Below the pieces are notes generated by a model that made no database searches, was not told the origin of the DNA, and saw nothing but the letters and a program-made list of their open reading frames with translations. Made by a program: the position numbers and the translations under genes. Positions 44,946-57,454 of a stretch of 64,000 nt of DNA are shown piece by piece. Origin of the DNA: Paracentrotus lividus (taxonomy: Eukaryota; Echinodermata; Echinoidea; Camarodonta; Echinidae). The stretch is from the NCBI GenBank assembly GCA_940671915.1, contig CALNVZ010003435.1, positions 1,811,117 to 1,875,116 of the forward strand. The letters run 5' to 3'. Numbering within the stretch: position 1 is the stretch's first letter; every line of letters begins with the position of its first letter.

Positions 44946-47900
44946 TATAGTACAGTCAATATATGGTTCAACCTCACACTAATTGCAACAGAAAATCTGA
45001 AAAATGTATCTTGATCAGTAAAGTCTCCTCTCACTATCAAAAGTCCCTAAGGATTTCGAGTGGTGGAAAGGGGGTCAAGGTCAAGGTCAATAGAGGTATT
45101 TTGGCCTAAATCATGTAAAAATGATCTACTCTCATGTTTGTTTTTACTTATAAATTGAAAATTAGTAAAGCGTACTTAACAAAACTTTGGTCAATTATGT
45201 AAACAATATGCAGATAAGATGAGCAGGGTTGTGTAGTAACCATTTTGAAGGTCAAAGGTCATAGGTCAATAAATGTCTAAAATGTGAAAATGATGAGAAT
45301 TTCCCTTATCCTAGGCGAACTTGAAACCCACTACAAGTATGTCGACCAACCTTGGTTTAATTTTGTTAGAAAAATGAACCTATAATATTTGGTTGTCAAT
45401 ATTGAAGGTTAAAGGTCAAGAGGTCAATAGATATCCAAATATTCTGTGAAAATGATGAGAAATTTCTTTTATCCTACAGCCATAACTCGGAGATCAACAA
45501 TAGAGGTAATATCAGCCAAACTTATAGTTCTCTATTACATGTAGTCTCTATTGATACTTGAGGCAATGAACTTATATGGTTTTAGTGACAACCATTTAAA
45601 GGTCAAAGTCAGAGGTCTAGTAGATGCCTAAGCAATTTCCCGTTAAAAATGATGAGATATGGTTTTGTTTTAGCATAACTATTGAGAACTATCATGAGGA
45701 ATGCTGACCAACTCAGGCAATTATATTCTGGAGGCAAATCTAACATATAGCCTACGTAGTAGTGTGACAACCATTACAGGTCAAGAGGTCATGAGGTCAG
45801 TATATGTAAGAAAAATCCTGTAAATGATGAATTTTGGTTCATTCGTGCATTGTGTATATCTAGAGACAAATGACTTGACATAGGTGACAACTATATTTGA
45901 AGGTCAAAGGTCATAGATTAGTAAGTTTCTGATGATAGAACGTTTTGTAATTATAGCTCTAACGTGTGAGATCCGTGAGTGTGAACCACAATTGTTTCAG
46001 TTATGTTATATATGGCAAATTATATGATCTTGACATGTTGAGGTGCAGGTCAATATCCTGTATACTTAAGATATTACCTTTTTTAAACCTATTTTAGCGA
46101 TAACTTTAGACTCGAGTACAACTAGGTAATTGCGAGCCCATGTAGTCACTTGTAGTAATGGTTAGAAATTCTTGGTTATCTGCCAGATAAGACTCAATGG
46201 TTAATGTTTTAGTAAATTTTTGTAAAGTGATGAACACACACAATATCAGAAGTTTGAATGAAATGTGCTTCAAATAAAATAGGCACAATAGGTGGCTCTT
46301 TATAGTTCATCCTTGCCGAGAAATAAAAACATCCATGGAAATATATATTATCTCTAGCAATGGTCTTCCAGTCATTTCAACAACAAAAGTTTAGGTGAAT
46401 ATCATTAGTATGGGCTCCTGTCTCAAGGGAAAGCCCTCACTCCTCAGGGGCGGTCAACCTATGAGTGTTCCTGTGATTTCTTCTCGGGATTACGGGAAGG
46501 TGGGGACATTATTTTAGGGTTCAGTTCAGGGAAAATTCTGTAAATCATTGAAATGAGTGTCTCTTTGCATTTCCCCAAATGTTTTAATTAGGGGTAGTTT
46601 TCAATATTTTTTGGAGCAATTCCAAAATAGGTCCTGGTATATTAAAATATATATCGGTGGTACAGGGGTAATTTGCAGCTTCCTTCCAAAAGACTGTTTA
46701 AGGGGATTATGTTGTAAAGTATACAATCTCTCTCAAGTGAATTCATTGCTTTTCTTGATCAGTATTGATGATTAGCAGAGCCTTCCCGCACAATTTTTGT
46801 TAACAAAATAAGAATAAGGCAGGGGCGACATTATGAGCCATAGATCTAGATGTTTCTTGAGCAAATGTATGCTAGTCACAATAAGGTTTATTGTCATGGC
46901 AGAGAAATGTTGGAAGAACTTACCGCATCATTCGTGTGAAAATGAAAATGCTCCAAATAATGAAGCCTTATATAGAAATACTATCTAAATTTAGTTTTGA
47001 GCCCTAAACCTGTAACATAAAACATATAAGTGATATGGTATACTGTGTACAAAGAGTTACACTCAATGATCTACACTCTTTTTATGTTACACGGAAAAAA
47101 AAAACTACCAAAATAAAATAAAATCTCACATTAAATCCTGATCACTATAGTAGTTTACAAAATGATCTTAAAACATTACTAACAACCCTGATCAGCATTA
47201 TGTATGTCCTACAATTAATGTTTGGTAAATAATCAATCTCAGAATTACTTTTGAATCCATTCACATCTTCTCATGCTTCATTGGCGGATCCAGGCAGGGG
47301 CACAGGGCATGCCCCTCTATAATACATATTCTAATTGACTCTACATGTTAAAAATCAGGAAAATTTGGGCGGCTCACTACTCATGGGTTGAGGCGCCCCT
47401 CTATTTCAAATCCTGGATCTACACTGCACTTTTGCGGTTAGCATGATATTTTCATTTTTTACATATTAAGACTTTTGTAACCTATCGGACATTTACAGTG
47501 TTACTGTACCATCAAATCTGTTCAACAAGGCTGGGTAGAAAGTCATTTCATCAGTGCTTCTTAACTTCATCATGGAATGTATGCACATTGTATGCATTAT
47601 TTGTCCCTCTTTATTTTATCATAATTACCAAACTTTTGATAACATTAATGAAACAAATTTCTTGTCATCTCCTGAGTAAATTGTCTTTTTGTCTTGCTTT
47701 AAATCTTGAAACTAATAATTAGGTTGGCAATAATCAAGTGTCTGACCGACAATCTTCCTAATTATCAAGGCTTGTGAAATAATTGGCAGGCAAGGAATTT
47801 CATTATTTGAAAAATAATTTCCAGTCATCACAAGTCATTGTGTCCTTGACTTTGAAAGACTTTCCCATCTGCAGTTCATTGGCTCATCTCCTCATCAGTA

Positions 47901-48932
47901 GTCCTTTCATGTTTTGACGAGATTTTAAGCCAAAATGACATTTTAATGACCATTACACTATTGCATAGTTGTAGGTTGTCATGTGTTGTATTTCATTTCC
48001 TATAATTCATAACATAATTGCGCCAGCGTTTGTTTGAAATACATTTCAGATAATTTTCAGTCATTGCAAAAGCAAAAAGTAGTTTCTCATCCTTTCTTTT
48101 ACCCAGAATGAGACATTTATTTAAGTGACCTCTGACCTTTGACCCTTCATGGAAGTCTCAAAAAACATTATCGAAATTTTGGTTGTAAATCCCCCAGAAA
48201 TCTACCTGAAATCTTATAAGTTCATTTATATTGATAATGGATCCAAATTGCTTCATCATTTTCATAATATTTAAGATATTTATTGACATCTGACCTTGAC
48301 CTTCAAATAGCTATAGTCCATCAAAGACCTTCAAGTCAATTTCAACATCAATTGCATTTAGTTTGTTCGAAATTGTTTTAGTGGATTTCAAGTACAGTTA
48401 CTTACCCATAGGAACTTCCAAAGGATTTACACAGTGATTTGGGATTTTGACGCATCTTGAACTCTTTTTATCACCAACCTTATAGGGTCATTCACCTAAC
48501 AACATTGAACCAAGTTTGGTTGAAATAACTCTAGAGGGCTCAAGTTAAAGCTAGAACAAAGGAATCTTATGTCATTTTCACAGGTTTTTTGCGTTTATTG
48601 ACCTCTGACCTTTGACCTTCAAATGGTTACTACCAAACCTGTTATTCTTAATCTACATATTTGCTTCCTAATTGACCCTAAGTTTTGTTAAGAATGCTTT
48701 GGTAATTTTCAAGTTATAAGTGAAAAATAAACATGAGATTACATCATTTTACATGATTTAGGCCAAATGACCTTTATTGACCTTTGAACTTTTGACCTCT
48801 CTTTCCACCACTCGAATCCTTAGGACTTTTGATATGTTGTAGAGGAGACTTTACTGATCAGATAGCATGTTTCAGATTTTCTGTTGCAATTAGTGTGAGG
48901 TTGACCCCTTTTTTGTCCTAGAATGACTATAC
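44946..48932. mobile_element. About 4-kb inverted-repeat element with tandem AGGTCA-rich subunits
   Basis: The left end TAGTACAGTCAATATATGG with CAACCTCACACTAATTGCAA is mirrored at 48880-48932 (TTGCAATTAGTGTGAGGTTG, then GACTATACTA). Matching arms extend at least 270 bp at high identity and probably over 1 kb imperfectly. The left arm is a tandem series with a period near 160-190 bp, each unit carrying AGGTCAAAGGTCA-like motifs and TGAAAATGATGAGA. The right arm has the inverted series (TGACCTCTGACCTTTGACCT). No transposase ORF. A smaller element is nested at 47283-47425. Confidence 0.75.
47283..47425. mobile_element. Small element with GGCGGATCCAGG ends
   Basis: GGCGGATCCAGGCAGGGGC at the left is mirrored by GCGCCCCTCTATTTCAAATC then CTGGATCTAC at the right. 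About 140 bp, no ORF. The two halves are inverted around AATTTGGGCGGCTC. Confidence 0.5.
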
Positions 48933-49057
48933 TATTACTCTATTTTCAATATATTGATGAATAGCTTATATCTAGATGCCAAATTAAAAGTGACTCTTTC
49001 ATTACAAAAATATTTAGTTTAGCATTTTGATATTTTTGTCCCACTTCTCCATAATTA

Positions 49058-50014
49058 GGGTACATGCAGGTAATATGGGCCCCCTAAGCTCATTTGCCCA
49101 ATTTGCATAAAATTACGAAATGACACACAGTCTAATCTTTGTTTATATGAATCAATGACTACTGCTCTAACTTTTATTGTGAAGAAAAACAATTATCACC
49201 AACCCCCCTGTCTGCAATATTCAAATGTTGACGTCATTACCAAAGTGCCCATATTACCTGCATGTGCAGGTAATATGGGCACATGTATTTAATGTACGTT
49301 TTAAAAACTACAATGACTCTAACATGTCTGGAATTTGCTTAAAATGTTGAAAATCATTAACTTTAAGATATAATTTGAAATTATAAGACCCTTCAGTAAA
49401 CCCTTTGACTATATATTTCATTGTTATGTGTTTTGTATATTATTTCTTTTTTTTAATATTATTTAAATATTATGTTCATTATACAAGTCAATATATGCCT
49501 ACAATAAGTTATTTATACCCAAAAAAAATCGTAGCAAAGAGATTGATGCCTCATCCCAATACTAAGTACCAGAATCATTTCCGCCATTTTGGATGTCCCA
49601 TATTACCTGCACTAATGTTGCTGTGTCAGGCAAGCATTCAATGCAACATTGCACCCCTTCACTAAAACAAATTGACCTGTACACGCTAGTATGATCAAAA
49701 TGAAACTATAAGCTTACTAAATATACAAAACAATTGAGGTTACCCCCTCAAACACTCTTTCACCATCACATTCTGTGAAACATTGTGAAATATCAAATTT
49801 TACATCAGGGTAAAAAAATGCCGTAAGTTTTACCTACCTTGTTGGTTTTCAGCAATTTTCTCAGAGAAATTTCGGCATTAGATGCTCTCACGTAGATATA
49901 TTTACGTATACAGTTCATATGAACAACATTATGGTGCTCACACCGGTCACCGGTCACCGGTCGACGGTCACGACATGATTTGCTTCAGGTGGCCCATATT
50001 ACCTGCATGTACCC
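49058..50014 (+). mobile_element. 957-bp TA-flanked element with GGGTACATGCAGGTAATATG ends
   Basis: The 23-bp inverted ends (GGGTACATGCAGGTAATATG and CATATTACCTGCATGTACCC) are flanked by TA at 49056-49057 and 50015-50016. The end motif recurs internally near 49250-49281. A palindromic CACCGGTCACCGGTCACCGG segment is near 49940. A partial second copy is at 34020-34707. No transposase. Confidence 0.85.
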
Positions 50015-50206
50015 TATCCCACTTTGCCCCGTATACTGTCCAAGTTCACCCGCATGGTGGCCCACTCCACCCCCAAAATCACTTATTTTCTAACGATTAT
50101 CTTTTCATAAAAACAAAAAATATATATATATATGAACTTTCAAATACCTCGTTTTGTAGTCTAGTATTGGTGATTTTACTTACCACATCAATATTTAGAA
50201 GCTACA

Positions 50207-50349
50207 CATAGGCTTCGGAAGATTTTCAGGATTGGGGGGGGGGGGCTCAATTTTTCACCAACTATTTTGGGATATTTTTTTTTTTAATTACCCCCCCCCC
50301 CCCCCCCAACTTATGGTTACTGAGTTTTTGAAAATGTCGAAATGTTCTT

Positions 50350-50380
<31 letters not shown>

Positions 50381-51215
50381 ATAAAATAAACAAATAAATA
50401 CTATTCCCACTTTAGGAGGATTATTATTAAGTTTTTAAAAAATATAAAAAAAAACAACTCTTGGATGTGTTAAAAACTTTTTATATGTCAAACTAAAAAC
50501 AATGCGTTTTTTGTGCTAGAACATAAAAAAGATGCTTATCTGATCAAACGATGCGAGCGCGAATCGCGAGCCGACTTTTTTTTCATATATCAACCTGAAA
50601 GCAGTGCATTTTTAGCGTTTTTTCGCTGTATAGAAGATATTTATCTCATTTAATAATGCGAGCGCGAAGCGCGAGCTGAAATTTTTTAATATATCAACCT
50701 GAGAACAATGTATTTTAAGCGTTCGCTATGTTTATAAAAGAAGATATTTATCTCATTAAACAATGCGAGGGCGAAGCGCGTGCTGAAAAATTTTAAGATT
50801 GCAACCTGAAAAGTGTGCATTCTAAGCGGTTTTTTTTTTGTGTTCTATGGTTATAAAGGAGATAATTATTTCGTTAAACAATACGAGCGCGAAGCACGAG
50901 CTGAAAATTTTGTCAATAGAGACCTGAAATATAAAATTTTTATCTAAAAAGATTGGTGGGGAGCCCAATGATATCCTCAGTAAGATTATGGGAGGGGCTT
51001 AATTATGTCTGAGTCCATTTCACAAATAAAAACAAAAGAATAATGATACAAATCATCTCAGTCAAATAATATTTTATTACAAGGGCGATCGCCGATATCT
51101 GTACGGCATCAAAAATATTGGGGGGGGGGGCTCAACGATATCTGAGCCTCCCCCAATATTTTTTTTGGGGGGGGCTGCGCCCCCTAAGCCCCCCCCCCCG
51201 GTTCCGAAGCCCATG
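50207..51215. mobile_element. Element with CATAGGCTTCGGAA ends and an internal ~110-bp tandem array
   Basis: The ends CATAGGCTTCGGAA and TTCCGAAGCCCATG are inverted. Inside, four units starting near 50550, 50660, 50760 and 50878 carry ATGCGAGCGCGAAGCGCGAG, followed by a GCTGAAAATTTT-type segment and a CAACCTGAAA-type segment. G- and C-runs lie at both ends (50235, 50290, 51120, 51190). No ORF of note. Confidence 0.75.
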
Positions 51216-53095
51216 CTACAGTGAATACTTTAGAATTTATAAAAAAAAAAAGAAAAAAAGAAGCGAAATCATGATTCTTGTCCCACTTTACCCCGCTCTC
51301 CCTTCCACTGGCAACCAAATGTTGATCAAAACGTTGTTGGTTCATCTCTCTTTGCAATTTAAAAGTTTAGTGGAAGAAGTACCTATTAAAGTCTTAATAT
51401 TTATCAGAAGTGCTAAAAAGTCCAAAATACGGTGAACATATTATAAAAGATCGCTAATCATTGAATTATTCAAATGTTTGAATGTGAAATTCAAGAATAT
51501 GTGATGTGCATAGTAGTTTTAAATATTCAAACCCTTGTATCTCAGAAATAGTATACAAACTTATGTACTTTTGATTCCATGACAATTGTTCCATCGTTAT
51601 TGTTCCGCTGCAAAGTCCCTGTACTAATCGAATGACACACTTTAACCCTAAAGACCTTAAAACTATACCCTACCCTAAACCTATGCCTACTGAACCTTAC
51701 ATAATACCCTTTTGCAACTCTTACCCTATATAAGACGAAATGAAGCCCGGAGCAATTCTCGAAGGAGAAAATGTCACGTAATCGTACATTTTCCATTTGA
51801 ATTTATAATGATATTTGCATTTGACTAGCAGGGAATTGCTACTACACTTCAAGGCTGCATAGCTGGATGAATTGCTACTAATGAATTGGTTAGGTTTATT
51901 TCATTGGGGTACAAATAAATTATTTCATGTCGCCAAAACTGACAATGCGGTTACCTGCTTTTTAAAAATATCCACATACTAATTCAGAGGAATTGCATTA
52001 TACATATACTAACAGCCTTATCTGCTTATTTAAGATATATAACTAATTGTGTAATTATACTAATAGTCAAGTTTAAAAGTAAGGAAAATATTGTTCAACG
52101 TGATAAGAATGAATAATAATTAGATTAATTTGTTGTCTCGCGATGTTTATCAACATCATGAGACATTCAGATTGACTTGACTAAACCGTAATACAATATA
52201 GTCAGGTTGTTTTAGCTGTAGTGTTTTCACATTAAAAAAATAAGACTATATGTACTTTTTCGTTATGTATGTAAATATTTGAACTTAATAAATAAAACAA
52301 TACAATCCAATCCATTGGCCCTTAAAATTGCTTCTGATCAGAGAACAGACTTTGCCCCTTATATACAAAAACTGAACTTAAGATGAGTGCTATTTTTCTA
52401 CAAAGATGTATTCCTTTTAGCTATATCCATCTATTTCTTTTCACATATTTATTTTAATTTATGTAGAGTATTAAATTATGTATGAATGGTTTGTTTTAAT
52501 AAAAAGTCACTTGCCAGTTTTACAATTCAAATTTATAGATTCAAAGTTAAAGAAACTTCCAGGTGGCAGGGCTATAGGTTATTTTGCAGGTAAGTAGTCC
52601 ATAATGTAGGGACCAAAGTTTAAATGGCCATTGCCAGGATGGTAAAATTGTTGGAACTTTGTGACTAGTGTGTGTATCTCTTTTAAAGAATATTGTAAGG
52701 AAGTATGTAAAGTTTTTTCTAAAATAGATCTTATTTTGGGAGAAAAAAATTGGGGGAAACTTGTGCATAGATATGTATAGACATATTTTATGTTGTTCAA
52801 AATTAAAAACTAACCGTAACAGGTGGTGTTTTTTTATCATTATTTTTAATCAAAGACAATCTATATTCAGATATCGTCATACAAGCGCAATAAACAAAAC
52901 ATTTGGCTGATATTATTATCTTCTCTTTTTTGCAATCTTGACTGACGATGATATTACTTTCTTCATATTTAATTTGAAATACATATCTTTATGTTGCCTT
53001 CTGGTGTTGAAATTATAGTATGATTCAGTGTGAATTGGATGTAAATTTATTATGTTGTATATGATACAATGTATAACTATTTAAAAATGGTAAAT
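51216..53095. other. Intergenic stretch, nothing recognised
   Basis: AT-rich. A CCTAAACCTATGCC-type segment at 51640-51720 resembles low-order CCTAA repeats but has no sharp ends. No exon with splice support was found on either strand. Confidence 0.4.
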
Positions 53096-53545
53096 TGCCA
53101 ATTGATCTAAACCCACTTTGACTAATACCTGTTTGGTCTCGTCATACATGGTCTAATTCAATTCTGTCTATAACCAGTTTTTCTATATTCCTTTTGGTTT
53201 AATTGTCTCTTCACCTATTTACCTTTTCGTCTAATTCCCATTTGGTCTAATGTCCATTTGGTCTAACAACACTTGGTCGATTCCTGTAACATACTGGAAA
53301 TATTCCAAATATTAATTTGGGAATTAGACGAAAAGCAATTAGACCATTCAAAAATTAGACGAATCGGTAATTAGACCAAGTGATATTTAGGTCAAGTGAG
53401 AGTTATACCAAGTATGTATTAAACAAAGGGGAAGTAAGACCAAACTGTTAATAGACCATTCTATGGGTTTAGCCCATGTGGCATTAGACAATCAGAGAAT
53501 TGGACCGATTGTTGTTAGACCAAGTGGATACAAACCTTTGAAAGT
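53096..53545. repeat. Palindromic element built of GGTCTAAT / ATTAGACC motifs
   Basis: The left half (to about 53290) repeats TTTGGTCTAAT-like decamers about every 15-25 bp. The right half (from about 53320) repeats the reverse complement ATTAGACCAA. The two halves could pair into a long imperfect hairpin. No ORF and no target duplication seen. Confidence 0.7.
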
Positions 53546-54117
53546 TGGCCATGTTTTCTGTTGTGAACATGACCAATCATTGATTTCTAATGCCTTTTCA
53601 GTTCATGTTTGAATCATATTGTCATAATATTTTGATTTTATACATTGATTAAATTCTACTTTCTAGATGTATGTGTCTTATCGTTTCCTATCTGTTAAGT
53701 CAAATAAAATATTGTGCCATTTAATTTAAGTGCAAGTTTCGTCACAAGATATTAATGAAACAGTGAATCTGATTAGGTCGGTTTACCAAGAGAGAATATT
53801 GGAATAATAAAAGTAGGAGGTATGCAAAGATAGATAGAGATAATGAACGATAGACTCAGAGGGTGAAAATGAAGAGATAGGTAGAAAAATCAACAACCAC
53901 ATGCCAAAAAAGCAAGAGAAAATGAAAGAAAGGTGAATATGCGAATAAGTCGAATATAAAGTAACATGGAGAGAGCAATAAAAATGCTGAAAGAAAGAGA
54001 GAGGGAGAGAGAGAGAGGGGGGGGGGGCGGGTAGGGGACGTTTTCATTTGGTGACCCCGACACCCTAAACCTAACTCTCGCCCCAATCCTAAATTGACGG
54101 TCGGGGTCAACAATATA

Positions 54118-55901
54118 CACTGCTGCTCATAAAGGTTTTTTTTTTTTTTTTATGTGATCCACTGAGCAAAATCTTTTTGCTCCAGCTTTAATTTCTTAAA
54201 ATTGTTTGTCCCTACTTTCACTTTTTGGGGGGCCCTGACTATATCTTGGAAGTTCCCCCAACAATTCCCGGGTATTAAAAACAAAGAAAGTTTGTCACCC
54301 ATATCAATTCTAGTTGTAAACTTAAGGGGAAGAGGGCGCTATCACTCTACGCAAAGCGAACGCGGCCATAGACTTTTTGTATTTTGCACAGTTTTTTCAC
54401 TTTGTTTTCTTGATTATGGCGAGCAACTATCTTTTCAAAGAAATGATCAACTTGAATAAATACGCTAAGAGTCCGAATTTTTCAAAAATACGAATAACTT
54501 ATTGCAAAGGGAAAAAAAAAGTCCTGTCACTTGTGTCAATTCGAAATCCTAGTAAGATCAAATCCCTGTACAATATGGCCAATTTTGCTCTCAAAATAGC
54601 TCATACGCTGCATAGTCATCTTCCTCGATTACGCATAATTATATTACACCTTAATGATCAAGCAGTTTTTAAAAGCTTGAATTCTCAGCTTTCCAAATAT
54701 GGTACATTCATCTCGATTGGTTAAAAAAAAGTCCTGTCACTTTGAACATTATCACAAACGAATCTTTACTCGATGGGTCAATATTTCCGCATATCACATG
54801 CATATCGAATGTGGACGGCGTCTTCGCAAGATGTGACAAGATCACTATTTATATCAATAATCGTTAGGAACATCAATCTATGTGAAATAAAGATTCTGAT
54901 TACAACTTTAGCACAATGGTGTTATAGGCTTGCCAAAAAGTCTTTTTCCCCAATCTGGTCTGAAGCATCTACCTACGAAAACTATGATAAAAGTTCAATT
55001 ATTTATTTCATGTCCAGGACTAATTTCCTCGAACGGATCGACTGACAATTCCATTTTACCGACAGGGAAGTTTTCTTAGGCGAGTTTTTGTGCGCTAAGT
55101 AATAATTGCATGCAGTTGTCAATCGGTCGCTTTCCGTCGTTAGCGCGGGTTTTGTTTTTCAGCTGCGTGCATTTCCACTAAACACATGAATGTAATGTTG
55201 CGTTTCCCCTCCTCAAATAATGGACGCGTCTTTATGTTAAGATTTAATGTCATACGTTAGATTTACATTTCACGTGGAGTAGAATTGATATGCCCACTAT
55301 GCCCATTTTTGCCATTTTTTTCTCATTTTGGGGCCCCTTTTTGATTTACCCGGCTGATCATGACCAGGACCCCTCAGTCCTACCCCACGAAACGCGACTG
55401 AGGTATAGGCCTAGGGTTGTTATTGTTCTACATCTAAATCTAAGTTCATGGTCGCAGACTTCGATTTATTGTCTAGGGTCAAAGTTTATTTCGATTGTTG
55501 ATCAAAATCTAAGTATTTATGATTATTTCTTTTTTACTTTCATTTCCTCCCCTAGACAAGAGACCAAAGCCTGTGACTCTAAACTTTGATTTAACAAAAG
55601 AACAATAACGACCCTATACTTCATACGCGTCTCGCGAGGTCAGGATGGAGTGGGCCTTGGTCAGCCGGGTAAACGAATAATGAGCCCCAAAATGAGGGGG
55701 AAAAAATGACCAAAAATGGACACTGTGGGGGTTGATAAACTTTTTCATTTTACATTCCTGGGAACTGTTCGGGGAACGTCCAAGATATAGTCAAGGTCCC
55801 GATAAGTGGAAGCGGGGGCAAACAACTTCAAGAAATTAAAGGAGAAGCATAAATTGTTGCAGGAGTACACTAAAAACATTCAACCTTTATGAGCAACAGT
55901 G
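54118..55901. mobile_element. TA-flanked element with CACTGCTGCTCATAAAGG ends, carrying nested insertions
   Basis: The ends CACTGCTGCTCATAAAGGTT and AACCTTTATGAGCAACAGTG are flanked by TA at 54116-54117 and 55902-55903. The outer arms match in inverted orientation (TATATCTTGGAAGTTCCCCC near 54240 against GGGGAACGTCCAAGATATAG near 55773). E970 copy 2 lies at 54300-55292. A second inverted repeat (CATTTTGGGGCCCC at 55324 and its mirror near 55685) occupies 55293-55735. Confidence 0.8.
54300..55292 (+). mobile_element. Element E970, copy 2, with a 102-aa open frame
   Basis: 993 bp with the same 13-bp inverted ends as copy 1. This copy has an open frame from ATG 54416 to 54724 (MASNYLFKEMINLNKYAK start, basic, no recognised domain). 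The other two copies share the start but lose the frame after about 19-30 codons. CCC lies on both sides (54297-54299 and 55293-55295), which may be chance. Confidence 0.8.
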
Positions 55902-56207
55902 TACAAAGAGTGAGAGAAAGAGACGGGTAGAACTAAACTGCATGATAGAGTGAGGAGGAGAGATCGAGCCGCATAAACAATCGTAAAGGGCAAAAAATTA
56001 TATTAAAGGACAGAATAAAAAGAAAGGAATGACAGACACAGTATTTCTCACAGATATTGCACTTAATTTCCCATAATTTCCACAATTCTTGTGGTAAAAA
56101 TACACAAGATGAGATCATAGTTTCAATAATTCTATATCGTATATTATTCATACGCATGTCTACAAGTCATGTTGTTTTCATATACAAACATTTCAGAATA
56201 CATAACA

Positions 56208-56335
56208 GGGGCCGCGGAGTCGGGGGGGGGGCTGGGCCTGCCATACATTTGTGATATTTAGCCGTAGACCCTCTCCCCCCCCCACTTTCGGCTCAGCCCC
56301 TCCACTTTCAAAACACATCCGCGCCCTGCAATTCA
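56208..56335. mobile_element. Small GC-rich element with GGGGCCGCGGA-like ends
   Basis: The left end CAGGGGCCGCGGAGTCGGGG and right end ACATCCGCGCCCTG are imperfect inverted repeats around G- and C-runs. About 125 bp, no ORF. Confidence 0.4.
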
Positions 56336-56663
56336 TAATTCATAGAATGTAACGATATATATACAATCAATAATAATATGCAAATATAGAAATAGATTGA
56401 AAACGTTTACTTATGAAAATACCATGTTGTTGACCAACGTCACATTATTGAATAACATACAGGTAAACAGACAAATCAGATGTTTGAAAGTTTAAAAAGG
56501 TAAATACATACATGTGATAAGATGTGCACAACAAAAAGAACTGATGACGCAAGAGAACACTTCTGTTTTAGCTTTCGTCTTTATGACTTCTTCAGAAACA
56601 TATTTACAACTTCTTTCATTTTGGTTTGATGATTATGAATGAAATGAGGACTTACTATATATA

Positions 56664-57190
56664 CACTGCAAAACGTTGGCGTTAAATTTGCAATACCATG
56701 CGGGTGTTAAATTTGTGGTGTTCGATTTTGGAATTAGATTGCTATCTCTCTAACACCACTTGGTGTCAAGACAAATTCTTTAAAAAAAAACACTTTGTTG
56801 AAAATTTTGCAGGTAATAGTAATATCATTTTATATATTTCAATTATAGATATCATAAACACAAAATAGCAGCAAATTTAGCTTTAGTTTATGAAGTTAAC
56901 TGAATATTTTTTAACACCAAAAGCTGGTGTTGTTTAACACCGGCCCTGGAATCTATATGCGACCACACCGATTGGTGTTAAACTAACACCAACAAGAATC
57001 AAATCAACCACTCACTAGCGTAAATCCGCTCGCGCTATCTATTCATCAGGGGGGTGACGCGTTGTATTATTACGTAATATCCCCCACATGATCAGCATTC
57101 TATACGGATTTACTCTAGTGAAATCAACACCCACTGGTATCAAATTCGAAATTAACACCATGAAAAGTGTCAAATTAATATTAGAAAATA
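56664..57190. mobile_element. GGTGTTAAA-rich element with a nested 110-bp MITE
   Basis: Begins CACTGCAAAACGTTGGCGTT after TA (56662-56663). GGTGTTAAATTTG-like motifs in the left half are mirrored by CAAATTAACACC-like motifs in the right half, but the right end is eroded. Nested inside at about 57012-57120 is a smaller element with ends CTAGCGTAAATCCGC and ACGGATTTACTCTAG. Confidence 0.55.
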
Positions 57191-57283
57191 CGTAAATTTC
57201 TAGTTAATCTAAAAAAACATAACGGCTATTATACTGATAATAACAATATGAATGAATAATCAATGATATTTTATATCTGTCAG

Positions 57284-57450
57284 ACCTGGGCCCTGTAACA
57301 TAAAGAATGATGATCAATTGCAAATCGATAGTAGCCAATCAGAATCCTTGATATATGAACTCCTTGCATAAAAATCTCCATGTGGACCAATTAGAATAGT
57401 TCTTTCAAATTTCCAATTGATTGTAATTCTTTATGTTACAGGGCACAGGT
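57284..57450. mobile_element. 167-bp MITE with ACCTGGGCCCTGTAACATAA ends
   Basis: The left end ACCTGGGCCCTGTAACATAA is mirrored by TTATGTTACAGGGCACAGGT. AGAAT- and CAATTG-containing arms pair for about 45 bp. It ends 4 bp before E970 copy 3. Confidence 0.75.
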
Positions 57451-57454
57451 CTAC

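Noticed and set aside
51542-51796. 84-aa minus-strand frame rich in Val/Arg
   Set aside because: Derives from a CCTAA-like repetitive stretch; no family match.
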